Shown in pieces: positions 1-12,375 of a DNA stretch of 64,000 nt. Numbering within the stretch: the stretch's first letter is position 1; every line of letters starts with the position of its first letter. The notes beneath the pieces are model-generated. The model was given only the letters and a program-made list of their open reading frames with translations, searched no databases and was not told the origin of the DNA. The position numbers and the translations under genes were made by a program. Source of the DNA: Rattus norvegicus (taxonomy: Eukaryota > Chordata > Mammalia > Rodentia > Muridae); the NCBI RefSeq assembly GCF_036323735.1, contig NC_086021.1, positions 162,362,976-162,426,975 of the forward strand. The letters run 5' to 3'.

Positions 1-619
1 CCTTGGTGAGGCTCTGGTCAAAGCAGCAGCCAGGCAGGGGTGAGGAGGGGCATCAATAATTCAGACATAAAAGCTGGGAGCCAGAAAGGAGGTAGGGAAG
101 GTGAAGTGCTAGAGTCAGCACCCCCTCCCCCAGCACCCTCCACCCCAGGCAGCCGCACATGTCAGGCAGGAGTCACTGAAGGCCTGGAAGGAAGCTCTGG
201 GCTGTGGGCTGGCGCACCCATTCCTCTGAATTTGGGGTGTTCACCTCACTAGGGCTCTCCACCTCATCCCTCACCCATGCCTGCTTTGACAAAGGCCAGT
301 GGTCTGGGCAGTGTTTACACAATGCATAGTTCCAAGAAGCACCAAGCTCCTGGAGCCCATCTGTGTTCTCTGAAAGCCAGCAGAGGGACCAGGGGTCAAA
401 TGGGGGCCAAGGGATCCAACTGCCCTAGGTGATAAGGCTACATTGGGCATGTGACCAACCACGAGGCCCATATTCTCCACTTGATCTTCAGGCTCTGCTG
501 TCACCCAGCTGTCTCTCTTAGCTCCCTGTTTCTTTCCCTGTGGTTAATCAGCCCAGCGGCCAGAACTTCAGAGAGAATGTGCTCCCCCCACCCCCACCCC
601 TTTCCTAGGCTCTACTTCT

Positions 620-795
620 TCTTTTTTTTTAGTAATATAATTGAGGATGACCTTGAATTTCCGATCGTCTTGCCTTCACCTCCCAAGTGATTAGAGATGT
701 GCACCACCAGAGCCCAGTTCATGCAGTGCTAACGAAGGAACCCGGGCTTTTATGAACACTAGGCAAGGACTCCCCAGCTGAGCCATATCATTGAT
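620..795 (-). mobile_element. B4-type SINE (B1-like plus ID-like halves)
   Basis: A B1-like stretch (GGATGACCTTGAATTTCC … AGATGTGCACCACCA) is followed by an ID-like stretch (GGAACCCGGGCTTTTATGAA … GCTGAGCCATAT). Confidence 0.75.
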
Positions 796-992
796 CCACT
801 CGTGTTTCTTAACACGCAGCCCATAATACTGATAACTGGATCCCAGCACATTCCTTCACAGTGTACGGCAGTCTCAACATTGCTTGTCCTCCTCTGAGGC
901 ACCACTGCCTAGGCTCTCAGTGACTGTAACCATGCACGTGGTCTACTTTGAGAGTGGGGTGGGGACTCTTTGGAGTTTGGTGGTGGCTTTTT

Positions 993-1180
993 TTTTTTTA
1001 AATATTTTATTTATTTACTTTATGTATATAAGTACACTGTAGCTGTCTTCAGACACACCAGAAGAGGGCATCAATCCCATTACAGATGGTTGTGAGCCGC
1101 CATGTGGTTGCTGGGAATTGAACTCAGGACCTCTGGAAGAGCAGTCAGTGTTCTTAACCACTGAGCCATATCTCCAGCCC
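993..1180 (-). mobile_element. B2 SINE, minus strand
   Basis: Complete B2 in reverse, ending CATATCTCCAGCCC. Flanked by GGTGGTGGCTTTTT (979-992, 1181-1194). The flanks belong to an older ID/B4-type fragment that it split. Confidence 0.95.
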
Positions 1181-1194
1181 GGTGGTGGCTTTTT

Positions 1195-1372
1195 GTACAG
1201 TGCTAGGAGTGGAACCCAGAGCTTCATGTATGCCAGGTGAAAACACGATTTTAGCAATGTTTTGTAAAGTCAGTCGCAGTGGTACAAGCCTGTACTCCCA
1301 CTATTATATAAGGTCGAGGCAGGAGTATCAGCTCTTTCTACACATAGGAAGTTCAAGTCTAGCTTCTGTATT
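1195..1372. mobile_element. Old ID-type and B1-type fragments
   Basis: 1195-1245 resembles reversed ID (GTGCTAGGAGTGGAACCCAG). 1268-1370 resembles a diverged B1 on the + strand (CAGTGGTACAAGCCTGTACT … GAGGCAGGAG). Confidence 0.55.
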
Positions 1373-2256
1373 CATGACAAGGCCAGTGAACAGGTGTGTC
1401 TTCATGAACATCACACACCTCTGCACCAACTCTCTCCCAATGTTCAGCAGCTGCCAGTGAAGGAAGTCTCACACCGCCCAGGTCTGCAGGGACCCCAGCG
1501 TCCAGGCCCCTGCAGAAGTTCCAACTACAGAAACAAGGTATTAGAGCAGGTGGCCTAGGCGCTGTAACCACTTTTGCTGGTGGGCATGGACACCAAGTAT
1601 GCACCAGATCTGAGTGTCAGGCTCTGGGAGTACAAATATCCCTTTACAGGAGACTGCTCAGCGAAGGGCCAGAGGCTCCCACAGTAGTCACCAGTCTCCC
1701 AGAGAGAGCAGCAGCACCCAGATGGCTTCACAAAGAATGCCTCAGCCCACCTCCACTATGGATTCCCCCAGTATACACTGGCAAGTTACCCCAGAGGAAA
1801 TGCTCCCAGTATGGAACCCTTGTTGGTCTGTCTTCCCAGGCCTACCACTTTCTCTTCTTGCTACAGGCCAAGCACAAGTAATGAGAAATAAATACCAACT
1901 TGAAGTACAAAGCTCTAGGCTAGGTTCCCTACAGCCTGCTATCCCCAACCCCCACAAATCATTCGTTCTGAGAGCAAGCAGTGCCACTTCAGGCTACTGT
2001 GTGTGAGTGATTCACTGGGCAGGGCTCTGCCTGAGAGCTTGTGTGTGGAGTTGGCAGGCCCCTGGCAACCCTTCCTGTCCTCCCGGAAGCTGGTCTAGGG
2101 CTGGTGCATCGTAGTCCTTAGGTCAGGGTGATGACGACAATGACAGTGTGGCCTAGCTACTTCCTGGTTCCTGGGAGAGTCATCCTCAAACAACTCAGGC
2201 CAGGGTGGTACCTACCTGTATGGCCCTACCCAGCCCCTCTTCAGCACAGCAGGGCT

Positions 2257-2344
2257 GCCCCAGCAGAGGAGGGGATACTGCTAGATGAGGGAAGTCTGCC
2301 CCAGCAGAGGAGGGGATCTAGATACTGCTAGATGAGGGAAGTCT
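2257..2344. repeat. 41/47-bp tandem duplication
   Basis: 2257-2297 and 2298-2344 are the same sequence (GCCCCAGCAGAGGAGGGGAT … GATGAGGGAAGTCT), except for a 6-bp CTAGAT insertion in the second copy. Confidence 0.93.
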
Positions 2345-2929
2345 ACTGGCAGCAGGGCTAGTCTACCAGACGCCCAAGGCCAGGGCTAATCTCCGAGGTG
2401 AGGAGGAAGGGAGGGCAGGGTCTCCATCCCCCTTGCTTAACAGTAACCCTCATGCTGATGGACCTTAGAACTTCTCCTGCCTTAGCGTCCTTACCAGGCA
2501 TCTAGGGGCCCCAGTAACACAGACAGGGTCAGAGCAAGACCAAGTGCTGCCTGATCCTGTGATAAAGAGTTCCTTGGAGCTGCCTCCTAGCGCCTCTCGC
2601 TTTTGCAACCCAGCCTAGCACTGCTGTCTGCAGACCGGCCAGCTTGATGGGCACTTTTTGTGACTTAGGGTTGCCTTATGGCCTACGGCCAACCCCTAGA
2701 AGAACTGGAACTCTTGGATATGGAAAGAGAGAGTCTCTATTGCTGTGGTCAGATGTTTGGTGCCTCAAATCAGAGCAAATAGTTCTTCCTTTATAGGGGG
2801 TGAAGAGGACCTAGGCCTGGCTTACAGCATCACAAAACATCACTTGAGACAAACAGGGTCAGGTGATGGACAAGACGAAGACCCATAGTGTGGGGCAGAG
2901 TAGCTCCGTTTAGGAGTTCACTATGGCAG

Positions 2930-3012
2930 CAAGGGATGTAGCTTGGCTGTAGAATGCTGTCTACCATGCACAAGGTCCTATATTCAATCTCCAATAATGC
3001 TGAGATTTCTTT
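2930..3012 (+). mobile_element. Old ID-like fragment
   Basis: GGGATGTAGCTTGGCTGTAG … GCACAAGGTCCTATATTCAA is a diverged ID body, just upstream of a B2. Confidence 0.7.
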
Positions 3013-3024
3013 AGACATAAAGAT

Positions 3025-3212
3025 GGGGGCTGGAGAGAAGGCTCAGTGGTTAACAGCACTGACTGCTCTTCCAGAGGTCCTGAGTTCAAATCCCAGCAAC
3101 CACATGGTAGCTCACAACCATCTGTAATGGGATCCAATGCCTTCTTCTGGTGTATCTGAAGACAGCTACAATGTACCTATATATAATAAATGAATAAATC
3201 TTTAAAAAAAGA
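3025..3212 (+). mobile_element. B2 SINE
   Basis: GGGGCTGGAGAGAAGGCTCA to AATAAATCTTTAAAAAAAG. Flanking copies of ATAAAGATGGG (3017, 3213) mark the insertion. The next SINE starts immediately after. Confidence 0.95.
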
Positions 3213-3218
3213 ATAAAG

Positions 3219-3438
3219 ATGGGCTGGAGAGATGGTTCAAAGAGCTCTGGCTGCTCTGCAGAGGATCTGGATTCTATTCCCAGCACCAACATAGTGGGTC
3301 ACAACTATCTGTACCTCCAGTTCCAGAGGATCTGACAAACTCTTCTGAACTCTATTGGCACCAAGCACACAAGTAGTGCACACACATATATGCAGGCAAA
3401 ATATCCACACACATAGAATAAAAAGTTTAAAAAAAAAT
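3219..3438 (+). mobile_element. B3-type SINE
   Basis: GGGCTGGAGAGATGGTTCAA … CAGCACCAAC … CAAGCACACAAGTAGTGCAC, with an A-rich end; B2-related head with a longer, diverged body. Confidence 0.85.
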
Positions 3439-3452
3439 AGCCCAATGTGGAG

Positions 3453-3525
3453 TTGGGCGTGGTGGAGCAGGTTTAAGGCCTGCTCGAACTGCATAATGAG
3501 ACCCCTATATCAAACAAAGGGTGTC
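3453..3525 (+). mobile_element. B1 fragment
   Basis: GTTGGGCGTGGTGGAGCAGG … GAGACCCCTATATCAAAC is a shortened B1. Confidence 0.7.
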
Positions 3526-4283
3526 TAAGACCATCCCAGGAGGCTGTAGTGGGGGCCACTCCTTCCTCCATGGGACAGTAACCAGAGCATTGTCCAATCA
3601 TGAGGGCTGAGTCCACAGTGACTAAGTTGTAAGGGCTAAGAGCGCCAAACTCCAGACAAGTGCTGCTCCAGCAGTGGGACCTACTGAAGGGGAGGCACCG
3701 TAGAGGGAGACCCACGCGGGGACAGCTCTGGCCCAGCCCCCAACTATCCCTTCCTCTACTAGTCATGCAGCGGCTGACCTGAGCTGTCACTTGCTAGGAG
3801 TGCTCTGGGCAGCAGCACACAGGAGACGCACTGTCACCTGGCCACAGCTCCCCAGACAGCCGCTCCCCAGACAGCCTGTGCTGTCTCCTCAGTCACCTGC
3901 AAGCCTGGGAGCAGGAAGCAGGCAGGGTCTGTATGCTGGGAGAGGAGGAAGCCCCGAATGTGTGCACTGTTGACTCTGAAGTCTCAGACCCATGCAAAAA
4001 CCAGAAAGCCTTCTCCAGGCAGGGCTCAGGGAGGTGGCAGACCCTCCCTTCCAGGTTTGAGTGTGAATATTGACAATGTACATAGGAAATGTTCACTACC
4101 ACTTTCTCTCCCTAGATGTTTACAGCCTGAAGACTGCTCCCCTACACAGACTGATTCTACCAAGATTAGCTAACCCAGTCCTTGATCAAGCTGTGTACCA
4201 CAAACCCTGCGTCCTTGTTCAACTCTATATATTATAAACACGCTTCAGTTTTCCATCTCAGAACTCCGAGCACCCAATCCCAG

Positions 4284-4284
4284 C

Positions 4285-4321
<37 letters not shown>
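4284..4321. repeat. (CTGT)n microsatellite
   Basis: About nine perfect CTGT units. Confidence 0.95.
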
Positions 4322-4504
4322 TCTCTTCATTCCATCGCTTCCTCTATTCAAGTCCAACTCCCCGGGGAACCATGCAGAGACACGCAGCTGTGAGTCAATA
4401 GACAGGGTCTTCATGGCCTCAAGAGTCACGGGCAGTCCCTGGGCAGTCCCTGTGGGTGGGAATGGGCCAAGCTGGGAGAGCTCAGGACCAGCTGCTTGCC
4501 TAGC

Positions 4505-4650
4505 TTTTGTTCTGAAACAGAATCTATGCTACTGAGCTTAAGTTGTCCTCAAACTTGCTATGTAGCCAAGCTTACCTCCAATTCACCATCACCCTGCCTC
4601 AGCCTCAGCACTGAAGTTACAGGAATGAACCGCCATGACCAGCTCTGGCT
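4505..4650 (-). mobile_element. B1 SINE, diverged, minus strand
   Basis: CTTGCTATGTAGCCAAGC … CTGCCTCAGCCTCAGCACTG … GAATGAACCGCCATGACCAG. Confidence 0.8.
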
Positions 4651-4924
4651 CCCTTTCTAAAGTACCAAGATCTTAAGGTAAGGGACACCACTCTATGTTT
4701 AGGAAGAATGCTGTGGGAAGAGGCCCATGGGGCCTGAGGAGGCCAAAGAAACAGGACTGGGCCAAACAAATCTGGTGAAAGGATCAGAGAATCTGGAAGA
4801 GGTGGAGGGCCTTTTGGTCTACAGTGATCACTGACACCACATGATTTTAGCCTGAAGGTGCCAGTGGACCAAGAGCCTCACGTCCAGCCTGACCCATGAC
4901 CCTTCCCAGTGCCCACACATCATC

Positions 4925-5050
4925 CAGTCCTCAGCAGCTCAGTAAGGTGGGTACAGGGATATTTATCAACTACTAAAGAGGGAAATGACTTGCTCAGGAA
5001 CATATAGAAGGAAGGAACAGAGGTAGGACCTGGGCATGTATCAGATAGGA
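4925..5050 (+). mobile_element. MIR fragment
   Basis: AGTAAGGTGGGTACAGGGAT … AGGGAAATGACTTGCTCAGG … AACAGAGGTAGGAC follows the ancient mammalian MIR core and 3' half. Confidence 0.65.
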
Positions 5051-7325
5051 GAGCTAGTGCCTGAGTCCTTCTTTCCCCATACCTTTCCAGAGCCTAGGGA
5101 GGGAGAGAAGTAGGGGAGAAGAGAATCTTGGAGGACAGCACCCTAAGAGCTGGATCTGGCCAGAGAAGAGGGCTGGACCACTGTGAAGTTTGAGCCAGGA
5201 ACTCTAGGCCCCACCTGCTCACTGCTGATGCCGGCTGGCTGAAGGCCCCCTCAAAGCAGCGGAAGCCAGAGGCCTGAAGCCTTGGTCTTCAGACAAAGAG
5301 TTCTAAGGGTGGGCACAGCAGAGGATGGGACCCACCTACAGGAAGCCAGGTCCAGAGGAGACCATGTGCCCACAGAAGTAGCCCTGAACCCTCCCGAACT
5401 GCAGTATGGTTGTGGCCTCCCTCCCTCACTTGCCTTTCTTGGCTGCGGCTTGGAATCACGGGAAGTGACTGGGCATTGGGATCACAGGCTCACTCTGCTT
5501 CCTCTGACAGGCTGCTGCCTGGTGTCTCCTCTAAAAGCCCTTCCCTGGCTCCCATCAGTCCATGGCCACACAATAGTTATTCATTGAGCATCTACACATG
5601 GCAGGGACATGCTGAGACAAAGCAAAGGACAAATGACTCTAGCTGGCTGCTTCCTGTGACCTGGACAAGCTATTTCCATACCGGAGACCTCTCTGGAGGA
5701 ACTCAGTGCATAGATAGGACTTGGGGCTGCGGCCAAAGTGGGCTTGGGTCACTTGGCAGACTGGACAACCTTTACTACAACAGAACCAATCAATGACAGG
5801 AAAGAGGGAAAAGCCATTATTTAAGGAGAAGAGTAAGTAGCAGGGTATGATCCTCCCACCAAGAGAGTGAATGACAAGTGGCGGGAGAAGCCTGAGGAAA
5901 GCCCTCAATACCGGTACCATTTCCTTTCTTTTGTTCCTGCCCCAAATTCTCTGCACAAACTAGTGTAATAAGGGAAACAGCAATATCTATTTGTATATCC
6001 ATAGCTGCCATCCTCAAGAAGGTGACAGTCCAGCAGGGTCCCCACTTCCCTGTGCTTGACGCTCTCCAGCCAAAGCCAGGACTCTTTGGAGGGACTGATG
6101 ACCTTATGGGTCACTTAATCGGGCTGCTGAAAACCCTTCCCTGACTCCACCCTGGACAGTACTGGGCACCAGGAGGCGGCACTGGTCTGCAGGAAGTAGG
6201 AGTCCCAACCTAACAGAGGGAAGCTCCTATGTCCAGCAGGTCCCCAGCGACAGGCTGCAGGAGGGCCCCATCTGAGAAGGGCACACAGCCCTGAAAGGCT
6301 TCAGTGCTCTGCATGATTCCTGCCAGGCAACCCCCAACAGCCTGTGTGCAGAAGGGCGGAAGCAGGACCCTTCACTATCCCCTGGCGAGAGCTTCCTGTC
6401 TGACGGTGGAGGTGGGGGATGAGTAATGTCCGTTCCCTGCCCCCATGCATCCCTTCTGGAGGGCAGGCCTCAAATTTTCCATTCAGGAAGGGGCACTGTG
6501 AGAGGCCTAGTAGAATCATGGCAGGGGAAAGGAAGGAGCAGCTTCGGACAGGGTTGGGACCCTGGCCCTGCACCAGGGCCCTTCAGGACCTGCTGGCTTA
6601 CCTCCTGCCACACTCACACCTCCATCCCCTCACTCACTCACCAGTGCCTTCCTTCCCAACACTGCCTTGTGCTTGGCTGGGTATGGTCCCTGGAGTGCTA
6701 ACAGTATGAGGGGAAGACATGGCATTACACAAAGAATACCACAAATGGACCATGATAGGATGATAGACTCTCCAGCACCAAGGCGATACCAGACTTCAAG
6801 GGCTCTGCACAGTCTCAAGTCTCTGGCAACTCAGAGGCCAGAAGCTTTCCCAAGCTTTTGGCACACACAGAGCCTTGGCAGACCCAAATCAAAGTTCAAA
6901 ACCGAGAGCAGTCTTGGGGTACTCATGGGCAGGAGACAGGAGGAACCGTGTGTTACTTTTAGTGCACGAGGACCCTTTCACCTTATATAAAATGCCTGCT
7001 AAGGTAGAGGAAGAGGGAGCCTCTCCTGGTGCTGACCAGACTGCCCTGTGAGAAAGGAGAGGATTGGTGTCTTCACACTGGCAGCCACAGCCCAACTGGG
7101 CAAGCCCTGTGGAATGAGGCTATAGGGACCCAAGAACAAGACCTCAGCAAAGAGGGCGGGGAAACGGCCATAAGAAAGTCTGGAGAAAGAGGGCTGGAGA
7201 TGAGGCTAGAGGGACAGGAGGGTATGAGAGAGACATGAGTTTGGTGAAAGCTGTGTGCTCTCCACCCTCTGGACCTGCGCCACCAGGGCCCAGTCTCCTT
7301 CTACCTTTGTTAACAAAAAGAGAAA

Positions 7326-7450
7326 AGCCCGGAGTGGTGGCATAGGTCTGTGACCCTAACACTCAAAGCTGAGGGGAGAGGACTGACCACACCAGTTTAA
7401 GGCTAGTCTGAGCCATACAGCAAGACCCTGTCTCAAAAACGAACGAACAT
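7326..7450 (+). mobile_element. B1 SINE
   Basis: CCGGAGTGGTGGCATAGGTC … CAGCAAGACCCTGTCTCAAA. Confidence 0.85.
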
Positions 7451-9560
7451 AATTTAAAGAGGGGCTCTAACTAACCCTAGAGGTACAGCCTATACAAACA
7501 GCCTGGCTTCTTGCCATCACTCTTGATTGTATCATGGGTTGGGTCGACAAGGGTGGATGTGCCCAGGAGCCCTGCAGTCCTGGCAGACTGGGGTGCTGTC
7601 TCAGGAACAAAGAACCCAACTTGTCCCTAACAAGGAGGGGCCTCTATTCCCCTGGCTGCCAAGCTTGGGGGCAGTCTCTATAAATGTCAGCTTGCCTTTT
7701 CATTTGGGCCACCAACATTCAGCAGGCCCTAGTAATGGGCCAGACACGCAGCTGGAGGAGCACAGGGCAGAGCCGAGGCCAGCACTAACACAAGGCAAGC
7801 GCACCTTGCAGAACGAGGGGAGGAAGGGAGACGTTCAGATGTCTAACCATCCACTGTGCCCCAGAGGACTAAGAGCCAGGCTGGGTTACAGGGGCTCTGG
7901 GATGGACACACAAGCAGAACTGTGGCTAGGTGTGGAGTGCATAACCGCAGCCACCTGCTGGGTTCGTTCTCACCCCTACTCCTTCAAGAACAAGAGACAC
8001 AGTCTTACCAGGGCTCACTCGTGGGGCCAGATTTCACATCTATACCATCCACTATACTATCTGAGACACAGCTAGGCTGTACCATGACATCAGGCTATGT
8101 TCATGACCAAGCAAACCTCTTGGGGAAGTCCTCTTACACCTTGGTCACAGGAGACTAAACCAGCTGGATGATATTCTGTACTGGATTTGAGCTGGTCTCT
8201 GGCTACATCGGCCTCCAGATTCAGCCACTGATTGATTGATGACATTGGTGGGTCATGGTCAACACCATCCTCCCTGTTCCTAGCTCTCCTGTTTGCCCTC
8301 ATAAACACTAGTTCTCTCAGCAGGCCAGTCTGCCTATGTTATGTCCACTGCCCATAGCCAAGAGCCTGAGATGTATGTGCAACCCTGCTGCACACAGCTG
8401 CAGGGCGTCTTAACCCCAGCAGTCTCTGCGTCATCTGGAATGCATCATCACCAAGTTCTAGATCATAGCAAGGGATGCCAAGAACAATGCAGCCCTTACA
8501 GAAAGCCCCAGTTGGTTTGCTGACTATCCTGAGGACCTCAGTCCACTGAGATGCCAAGTTAGTGTTCTCGGGCAGTGGCCACAGCAAGAACAGCACAAGC
8601 AGACCTTTCAGAGACTGAGACAGCCTTACTACTCAGGGCTTTAAAAACCTTCTCGTTCTTGGGAGGGCATACCCAGGGGGTGCTTGCTAAGCACTGCTAG
8701 CACAGCTCTTAGTAGGCTGTTGGGTGTGGCTCTCAGTCAGCGCAGATGAGGCTGGAGGTCAGCTGCTGCCTTGTTGAAGCCCCAGACACCCACCCCCAGC
8801 CCCACTGGGCTCCACCCCATGGGAAGGCCAGAAGGCAGCAGCAGTCTGGAGGCCCACAGCATGAGGGGGTCCTGCTGACCGGGACAGCCATCGAGGCACA
8901 AAAAGCCTTTTCTTCTCCACAGCCAGCCTCACACCCCACTCCTCACTTAGCCACCCCCGACTACCCAGCCCCGGGCCCACACACTTCCAGCTGCTAGACT
9001 CCTCCCAGACAAAGCCAGACTCAGACCAGGAGGGAGGACCAGCGTGTGGGTTCTGCCATGGAGATGAACTTTGACCCAAACCACAAGGCTCCTACCCCTT
9101 ATTTACTCTTTAAGACTCACCCTTTTTTTTTTCAGAGTTAACATTACACCCCTTTTCAACCCTGTACCTCCCTCCCACATTCCAAGCCCTGGCCTTTGAC
9201 CCTCCTAATAACCAGCTCCTACACCCCAGTTCTCTGAGGCCCAGCTCTGGGCTCATCCCTTAATCCTAGTCACCTCCTTCCTAGAAACAAGAGCCCTACC
9301 AGGGAGCTCTGCCTACGGGTCCTATTCCACACTTCCAACCTGGTCAGGCCAAGCTGACACAGGGCCTAAAGCCCATTCTCAGGCTCTACATAGAGCCATG
9401 GAGTGTACCTCTGCCATCTGATTTTATCTCTCCAACCCCAAGAAATAATCCAGAGATTGCAGCCCAGTACATCCTGGCCAGGTACCAAGTGCCTGGCCAC
9501 TGATCAGGCAGGTAGCCCTGTTCCAAAGCCAGCTCACCCAGGCCATAAGAACACAGCTCC

Positions 9561-9653
9561 GGGGGGTTGGGGATTTAGCTCAGTGGTAGAGCCAGGCCCT
9601 GGGTTCGGTCCCCAGCTCCGAAAAAAAAGAGGGGAAAAAAAAAAAAAAAAAAA
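9561..9653 (+). mobile_element. ID SINE with internal hairpin deletion
   Basis: Starts GGGGTTGGGGATTTAGCTCA and ends CCCAGCTCCG plus an A-rich tail. A 14-bp duplication AAGAACACAGCTCC flanks it (9547-9560, 9654-9667). About 19 bases of the central GCGCTTGCCTAGCAAGCGC hairpin are missing. Confidence 0.96.
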
Positions 9654-9975
9654 AAGAACACAGCTCCAGGTCACACACATTCTTGATCTTCCCAGACCTG
9701 AGTCCTGATAATCCTGAAGGCCTCACCCGACAAGCCCATGAACATGGATAGGAACTGACAGATGAGAGATTAGCCCCCCCTTCCCCAGCCTGGGGGCCCT
9801 GCATGAGAACAGTCTGCTCTCTCTGGGCAGTCAGGACTGCAGAGATGCTCACAATACCAGCTTTCAAGTACAACAGGGACACCCAAGTGTCACCTGGGTC
9901 CCATCACCCAGAGCACATGTAGGCCACTCACAGGACAATGAGGACCGGCCCTACTGGCTGCCAAGGGGCACTCAC

Positions 9976-10117
9976 CATCCTCCTGGCTATGGAGGTTCTG
10001 CGGGCTCCGCATCCTTTCCTCTTGGTTGGGGCTCAGGCTGGAGGCCAGGTGGGGGTCAGCTGACATCCATGTGGAGTCATTCATATCAAAATCTTCACTG
10101 CTCACAGAAGTCTCATC
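9976..10117 (-). CDS. Nol4l: Nol4l coding exon, 142 nt, holding the short-isoform start codon
   Basis: The acceptor (TCCCTGCTCAG) is before 10117 and the donor GTGAGT follows 9976. There are 47 codons plus one base: DETSVSSEDFDMNDSTWMSA, then DPHLASSLSPNQEERMRSPQ, then NLHSQED. The human NOL4L short protein, as I recall it, starts MNDSTWMSADPHL. The matching ATG here is at 10084-10082 on the minus strand, with G at -3 (GATATGA). In the long form the same codon is an internal Met. The stretch is rich in Ser and acidic residues, with SP sites (LSPNQ, MRSPQ) that may be phosphorylated. Relative to human as recalled, the rat exon has NQEE where human has SQDE. The coding sequence continues in exons before position 1. 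Confidence 0.95.
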
Positions 10118-11740
10118 CTGAGCAGGGACAAAGAAGGCAAGTGTTCAATAGGAGCAGGCATACAATGGGCCTGGGTGGCCTTTTGAGCAGACTAGGAAGG
10201 GTCCCAGAGGGCACAGGGAGCCCTAAGAACATGCAGTGAGGGCTGGATGGCATTCTCCCTGACCTCCTGAAGTGGCTCAGGCTCTAGTTCCTGTCGGAAG
10301 CCCGGGCTAAGGGCCGGTGCTGTCTGTAATTGAAGACAATTAAGAGGTCTCACATCCTGTGGGGCAGAGAGCAGAGCCTGCCTCTTACTTACCTTGGGAG
10401 CCAAGGTTGAAATGAGTGTGGTAAACAAGAGCCGCCATTCCCCACCCCACCCCCACTGTAGCCTGAGGAAGAGGGCTCACTGCACAGTGCCTGCACCCGA
10501 CAGACAGCCAGACACAGCGAGACACACAGGGCACGGAGGAGGCCAAGGTGGCAGTCCCCGTCAGGCCTGCAGCCAACTCCTGTGGAGCATACATGGAATT
10601 CCTTTCTCCCACTCCCCCAGCCCAGAGGACATTTCTGTCTTCCTCCTTCCTAACCTTTGCTGTGCTTCAAAGATATGCTCTTGGGCAGCTTCCAGAGTTG
10701 AGCAGGCCAAACCCAGAAGTGTGGAGAAGGAAGGGGGTGGGGCGGGCCAGGGTTCTGATCAAACCAAGAAGGGACAAGGAGAGAGGGTGCTTAAGGCCTT
10801 CCGAACATAGGCCAGCCTGCTCGTGAGGCTGAGCTTGCTCTTCCACCCTGACTGCTGGCTTCCGTGTGCCCTCAGCCAGTCATCCAGGGACCCCTAGGAT
10901 GGGGCCCCTTTAATCCAGCCACCCTCCAGGAAGGAACCCCACCTCCTTTCAAGAGCAGCAAGAACTGTGTTGGGGCTCCAGTTGTAACACACAGGGAAGA
11001 AGGCCCAGCAGTGCCACATGTGGAGTCTTGACCCTGTGCTCCTGCCCCTAGCAAGATATAATAGGCTCTGTGAGCCCATGGCAGAGCACCCTCAGAGCCG
11101 CCCCTACAGGGCCCTCTCACAGACATCTCTTTTATGGTGAGCAAACACACTTTGGTTTGAACTTTCTGCTGCTGTCCCTGGGGCAGACACATCTGCTCCA
11201 AGTGCTAGGGAACCGGAGGTTGAGTCTCCCTCCCTCCCCCAACCAAGCCTGCTGGCAGGCAGTTTCCTGGAATTCACAGCTTCTAGGCAGCAGTGTGGAC
11301 CCTCTGTGCTGAGTCCAGAGGACAGAGGCTGAGCCACAACACTGCCAGTCTGCATGAACACCCTTGGAACCCTGGGGACCGAGCCCAGTGTGAGCTCCCC
11401 AAACAAGCACTGGTCACACACATTCACTGGGACACCCACCTCACACACAAGCTCAGCTCATCTTCCACAGCCTGCCTTCATGACAACCCGTGTGCTCGCA
11501 CCTACAGGGACATGTAAGCTCAGCAGGTTCTCTCTGCACAGAGTGCAACAGGGAAGGGTCTCTGGGAGGTACAGAGCAGGGCTACAGTGGAGGCTCTGTG
11601 CTCCTCGCTGGCCCTTGGATAGGCTCTTGAGAGACAGAATCAGGGTTTCTTCCCTGGGCTCCTTGCATAGGCAGAAGCAGAACACTGTGGGAATGCATGA
11701 ATTAAATAGTCTTGTTTTGTCTTTTGAAACAGAAACTACT

Positions 11741-11906
11741 TGAGCCAGGCCACAGTGATGCACACCTTTAATCCAGCATTCAGGAGACAGTCAGGAAGAT
11801 CTCTGAGTTTGCAGCCAGCCTGTTCTACAGATCGAATCCCAGGGCTACACAGAAAAACCTTGCCTCCAAGAACACAAACACAAACAAAAAAGAAAAGGAA
11901 AAGAAA
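11741..11906 (+). mobile_element. B1 SINE inserted in an older B1
   Basis: GCCAGGCCACAGTGATGCAC … GGGCTACACAGAAAAACC, with an A-rich tail. Flanked by GAAACAGAAACTACT (11726-11740) and the diverged copy GAAACAGGAGCTACC (11907-11921). Minus-strand B1 sequence continues to about 11990. Confidence 0.85.
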
Positions 11907-11992
11907 GAAACAGGAGCTACCTATGTAGCCTAGGCTGGCCTCCAATTTATAATCTTCCTGTCTCAGCCTCCAGAGTGTTGCAATCACTTACT
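11907..11992 (-). mobile_element. B1 remnant split by the 11.74-kb insertion
   Basis: CTATGTAGCCTAGGCTGGCC … CTGTCTCAGCCTCCAGAGTG. Confidence 0.75.
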
Positions 11993-11999
11993 CAAACCC

Positions 12000-12100
12000 A
12001 TTCATTCATTCACCCGAAAATCCCCTGGACACCAACTATGGGCCAAGTGTCTTGCTAAGTGCTGGGAGTTAGACCCTACCTCTGCCCTTGATGCCACTGC
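12000..12100 (+). mobile_element. Possible MIR/L2-type fragment
   Basis: CATTCATTCATTCACCC … CCAACTATGGGCCAAGTGTC resembles the ancient 'cattcattcaacaaa … tatgtgccaggc' element family. Confidence 0.45.
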
Positions 12101-12154
12101 CCGTCCATGGAGCAGCTGCTACCTGTGCTTCACAGCTCGCTCACTCACTCGCTT

Positions 12155-12243
12155 GCTTTCTTCTTCCTTTCCTTTCCTTTCCTTCCCTTTCCTTTCCTTT
12201 CCTTCCCTTTCCTTCCCTTTCCTTTCCTTTTTCCTTTTCCTGG
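12155..12243. repeat. (CCTTT)n pyrimidine repeat
   Basis: CCTTT and CCCTTT units form an all-pyrimidine block next to the tail of a minus-strand B1, and may derive from its A-rich end. Confidence 0.93.
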
Positions 12244-12375
12244 CTTTTCAAGACAGGGTTTCTCTATGTAGCCCTGTCTGTCCTGGAATTCACTCGGTAG
12301 ACCAGGCTGACCTTGAATTCTGCCTCCCAAGCGCTGAGATTAAAGGTGAGCGTCACCACCACCTTGCCACACAGT
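12244..12375 (-). mobile_element. B1 SINE, minus strand
   Basis: TCAAGACAGGGTTTCTCTAT … TGGAATTCACTCGGTAGACC … GAGATTAAAGGTGAGCGTCA. Confidence 0.93.

Larger units (their letters stand above)
1..9975 (-). other. Nol4l: Nol4l intron downstream of the 142-nt exon (partial)
   Basis: No coding exon, RNA gene or island is visible. Repeats are listed separately. Repeat-poor single-copy stretches with nothing I recognise are 1-610, 1375-2920 (apart from a small duplication), 3530-4280, 5055-7320 and 7455-9545. Short open frames here (up to 182 codons at 7527-8075) have no family resemblance, no splice context and no conserved look. Confidence 0.85.

Noticed and set aside
7527..8075. 182-codon + strand frame
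   Set aside because: No recognised domain, unbiased composition, no splice or promoter context, and antisense to the host gene.
9561..9653. tRNA-like sequence in ID elements
   Set aside because: ID elements derive from a tRNA-type Pol III gene and carry A and B boxes, but they have SINE tails and target duplications; they are not functional tRNA genes.
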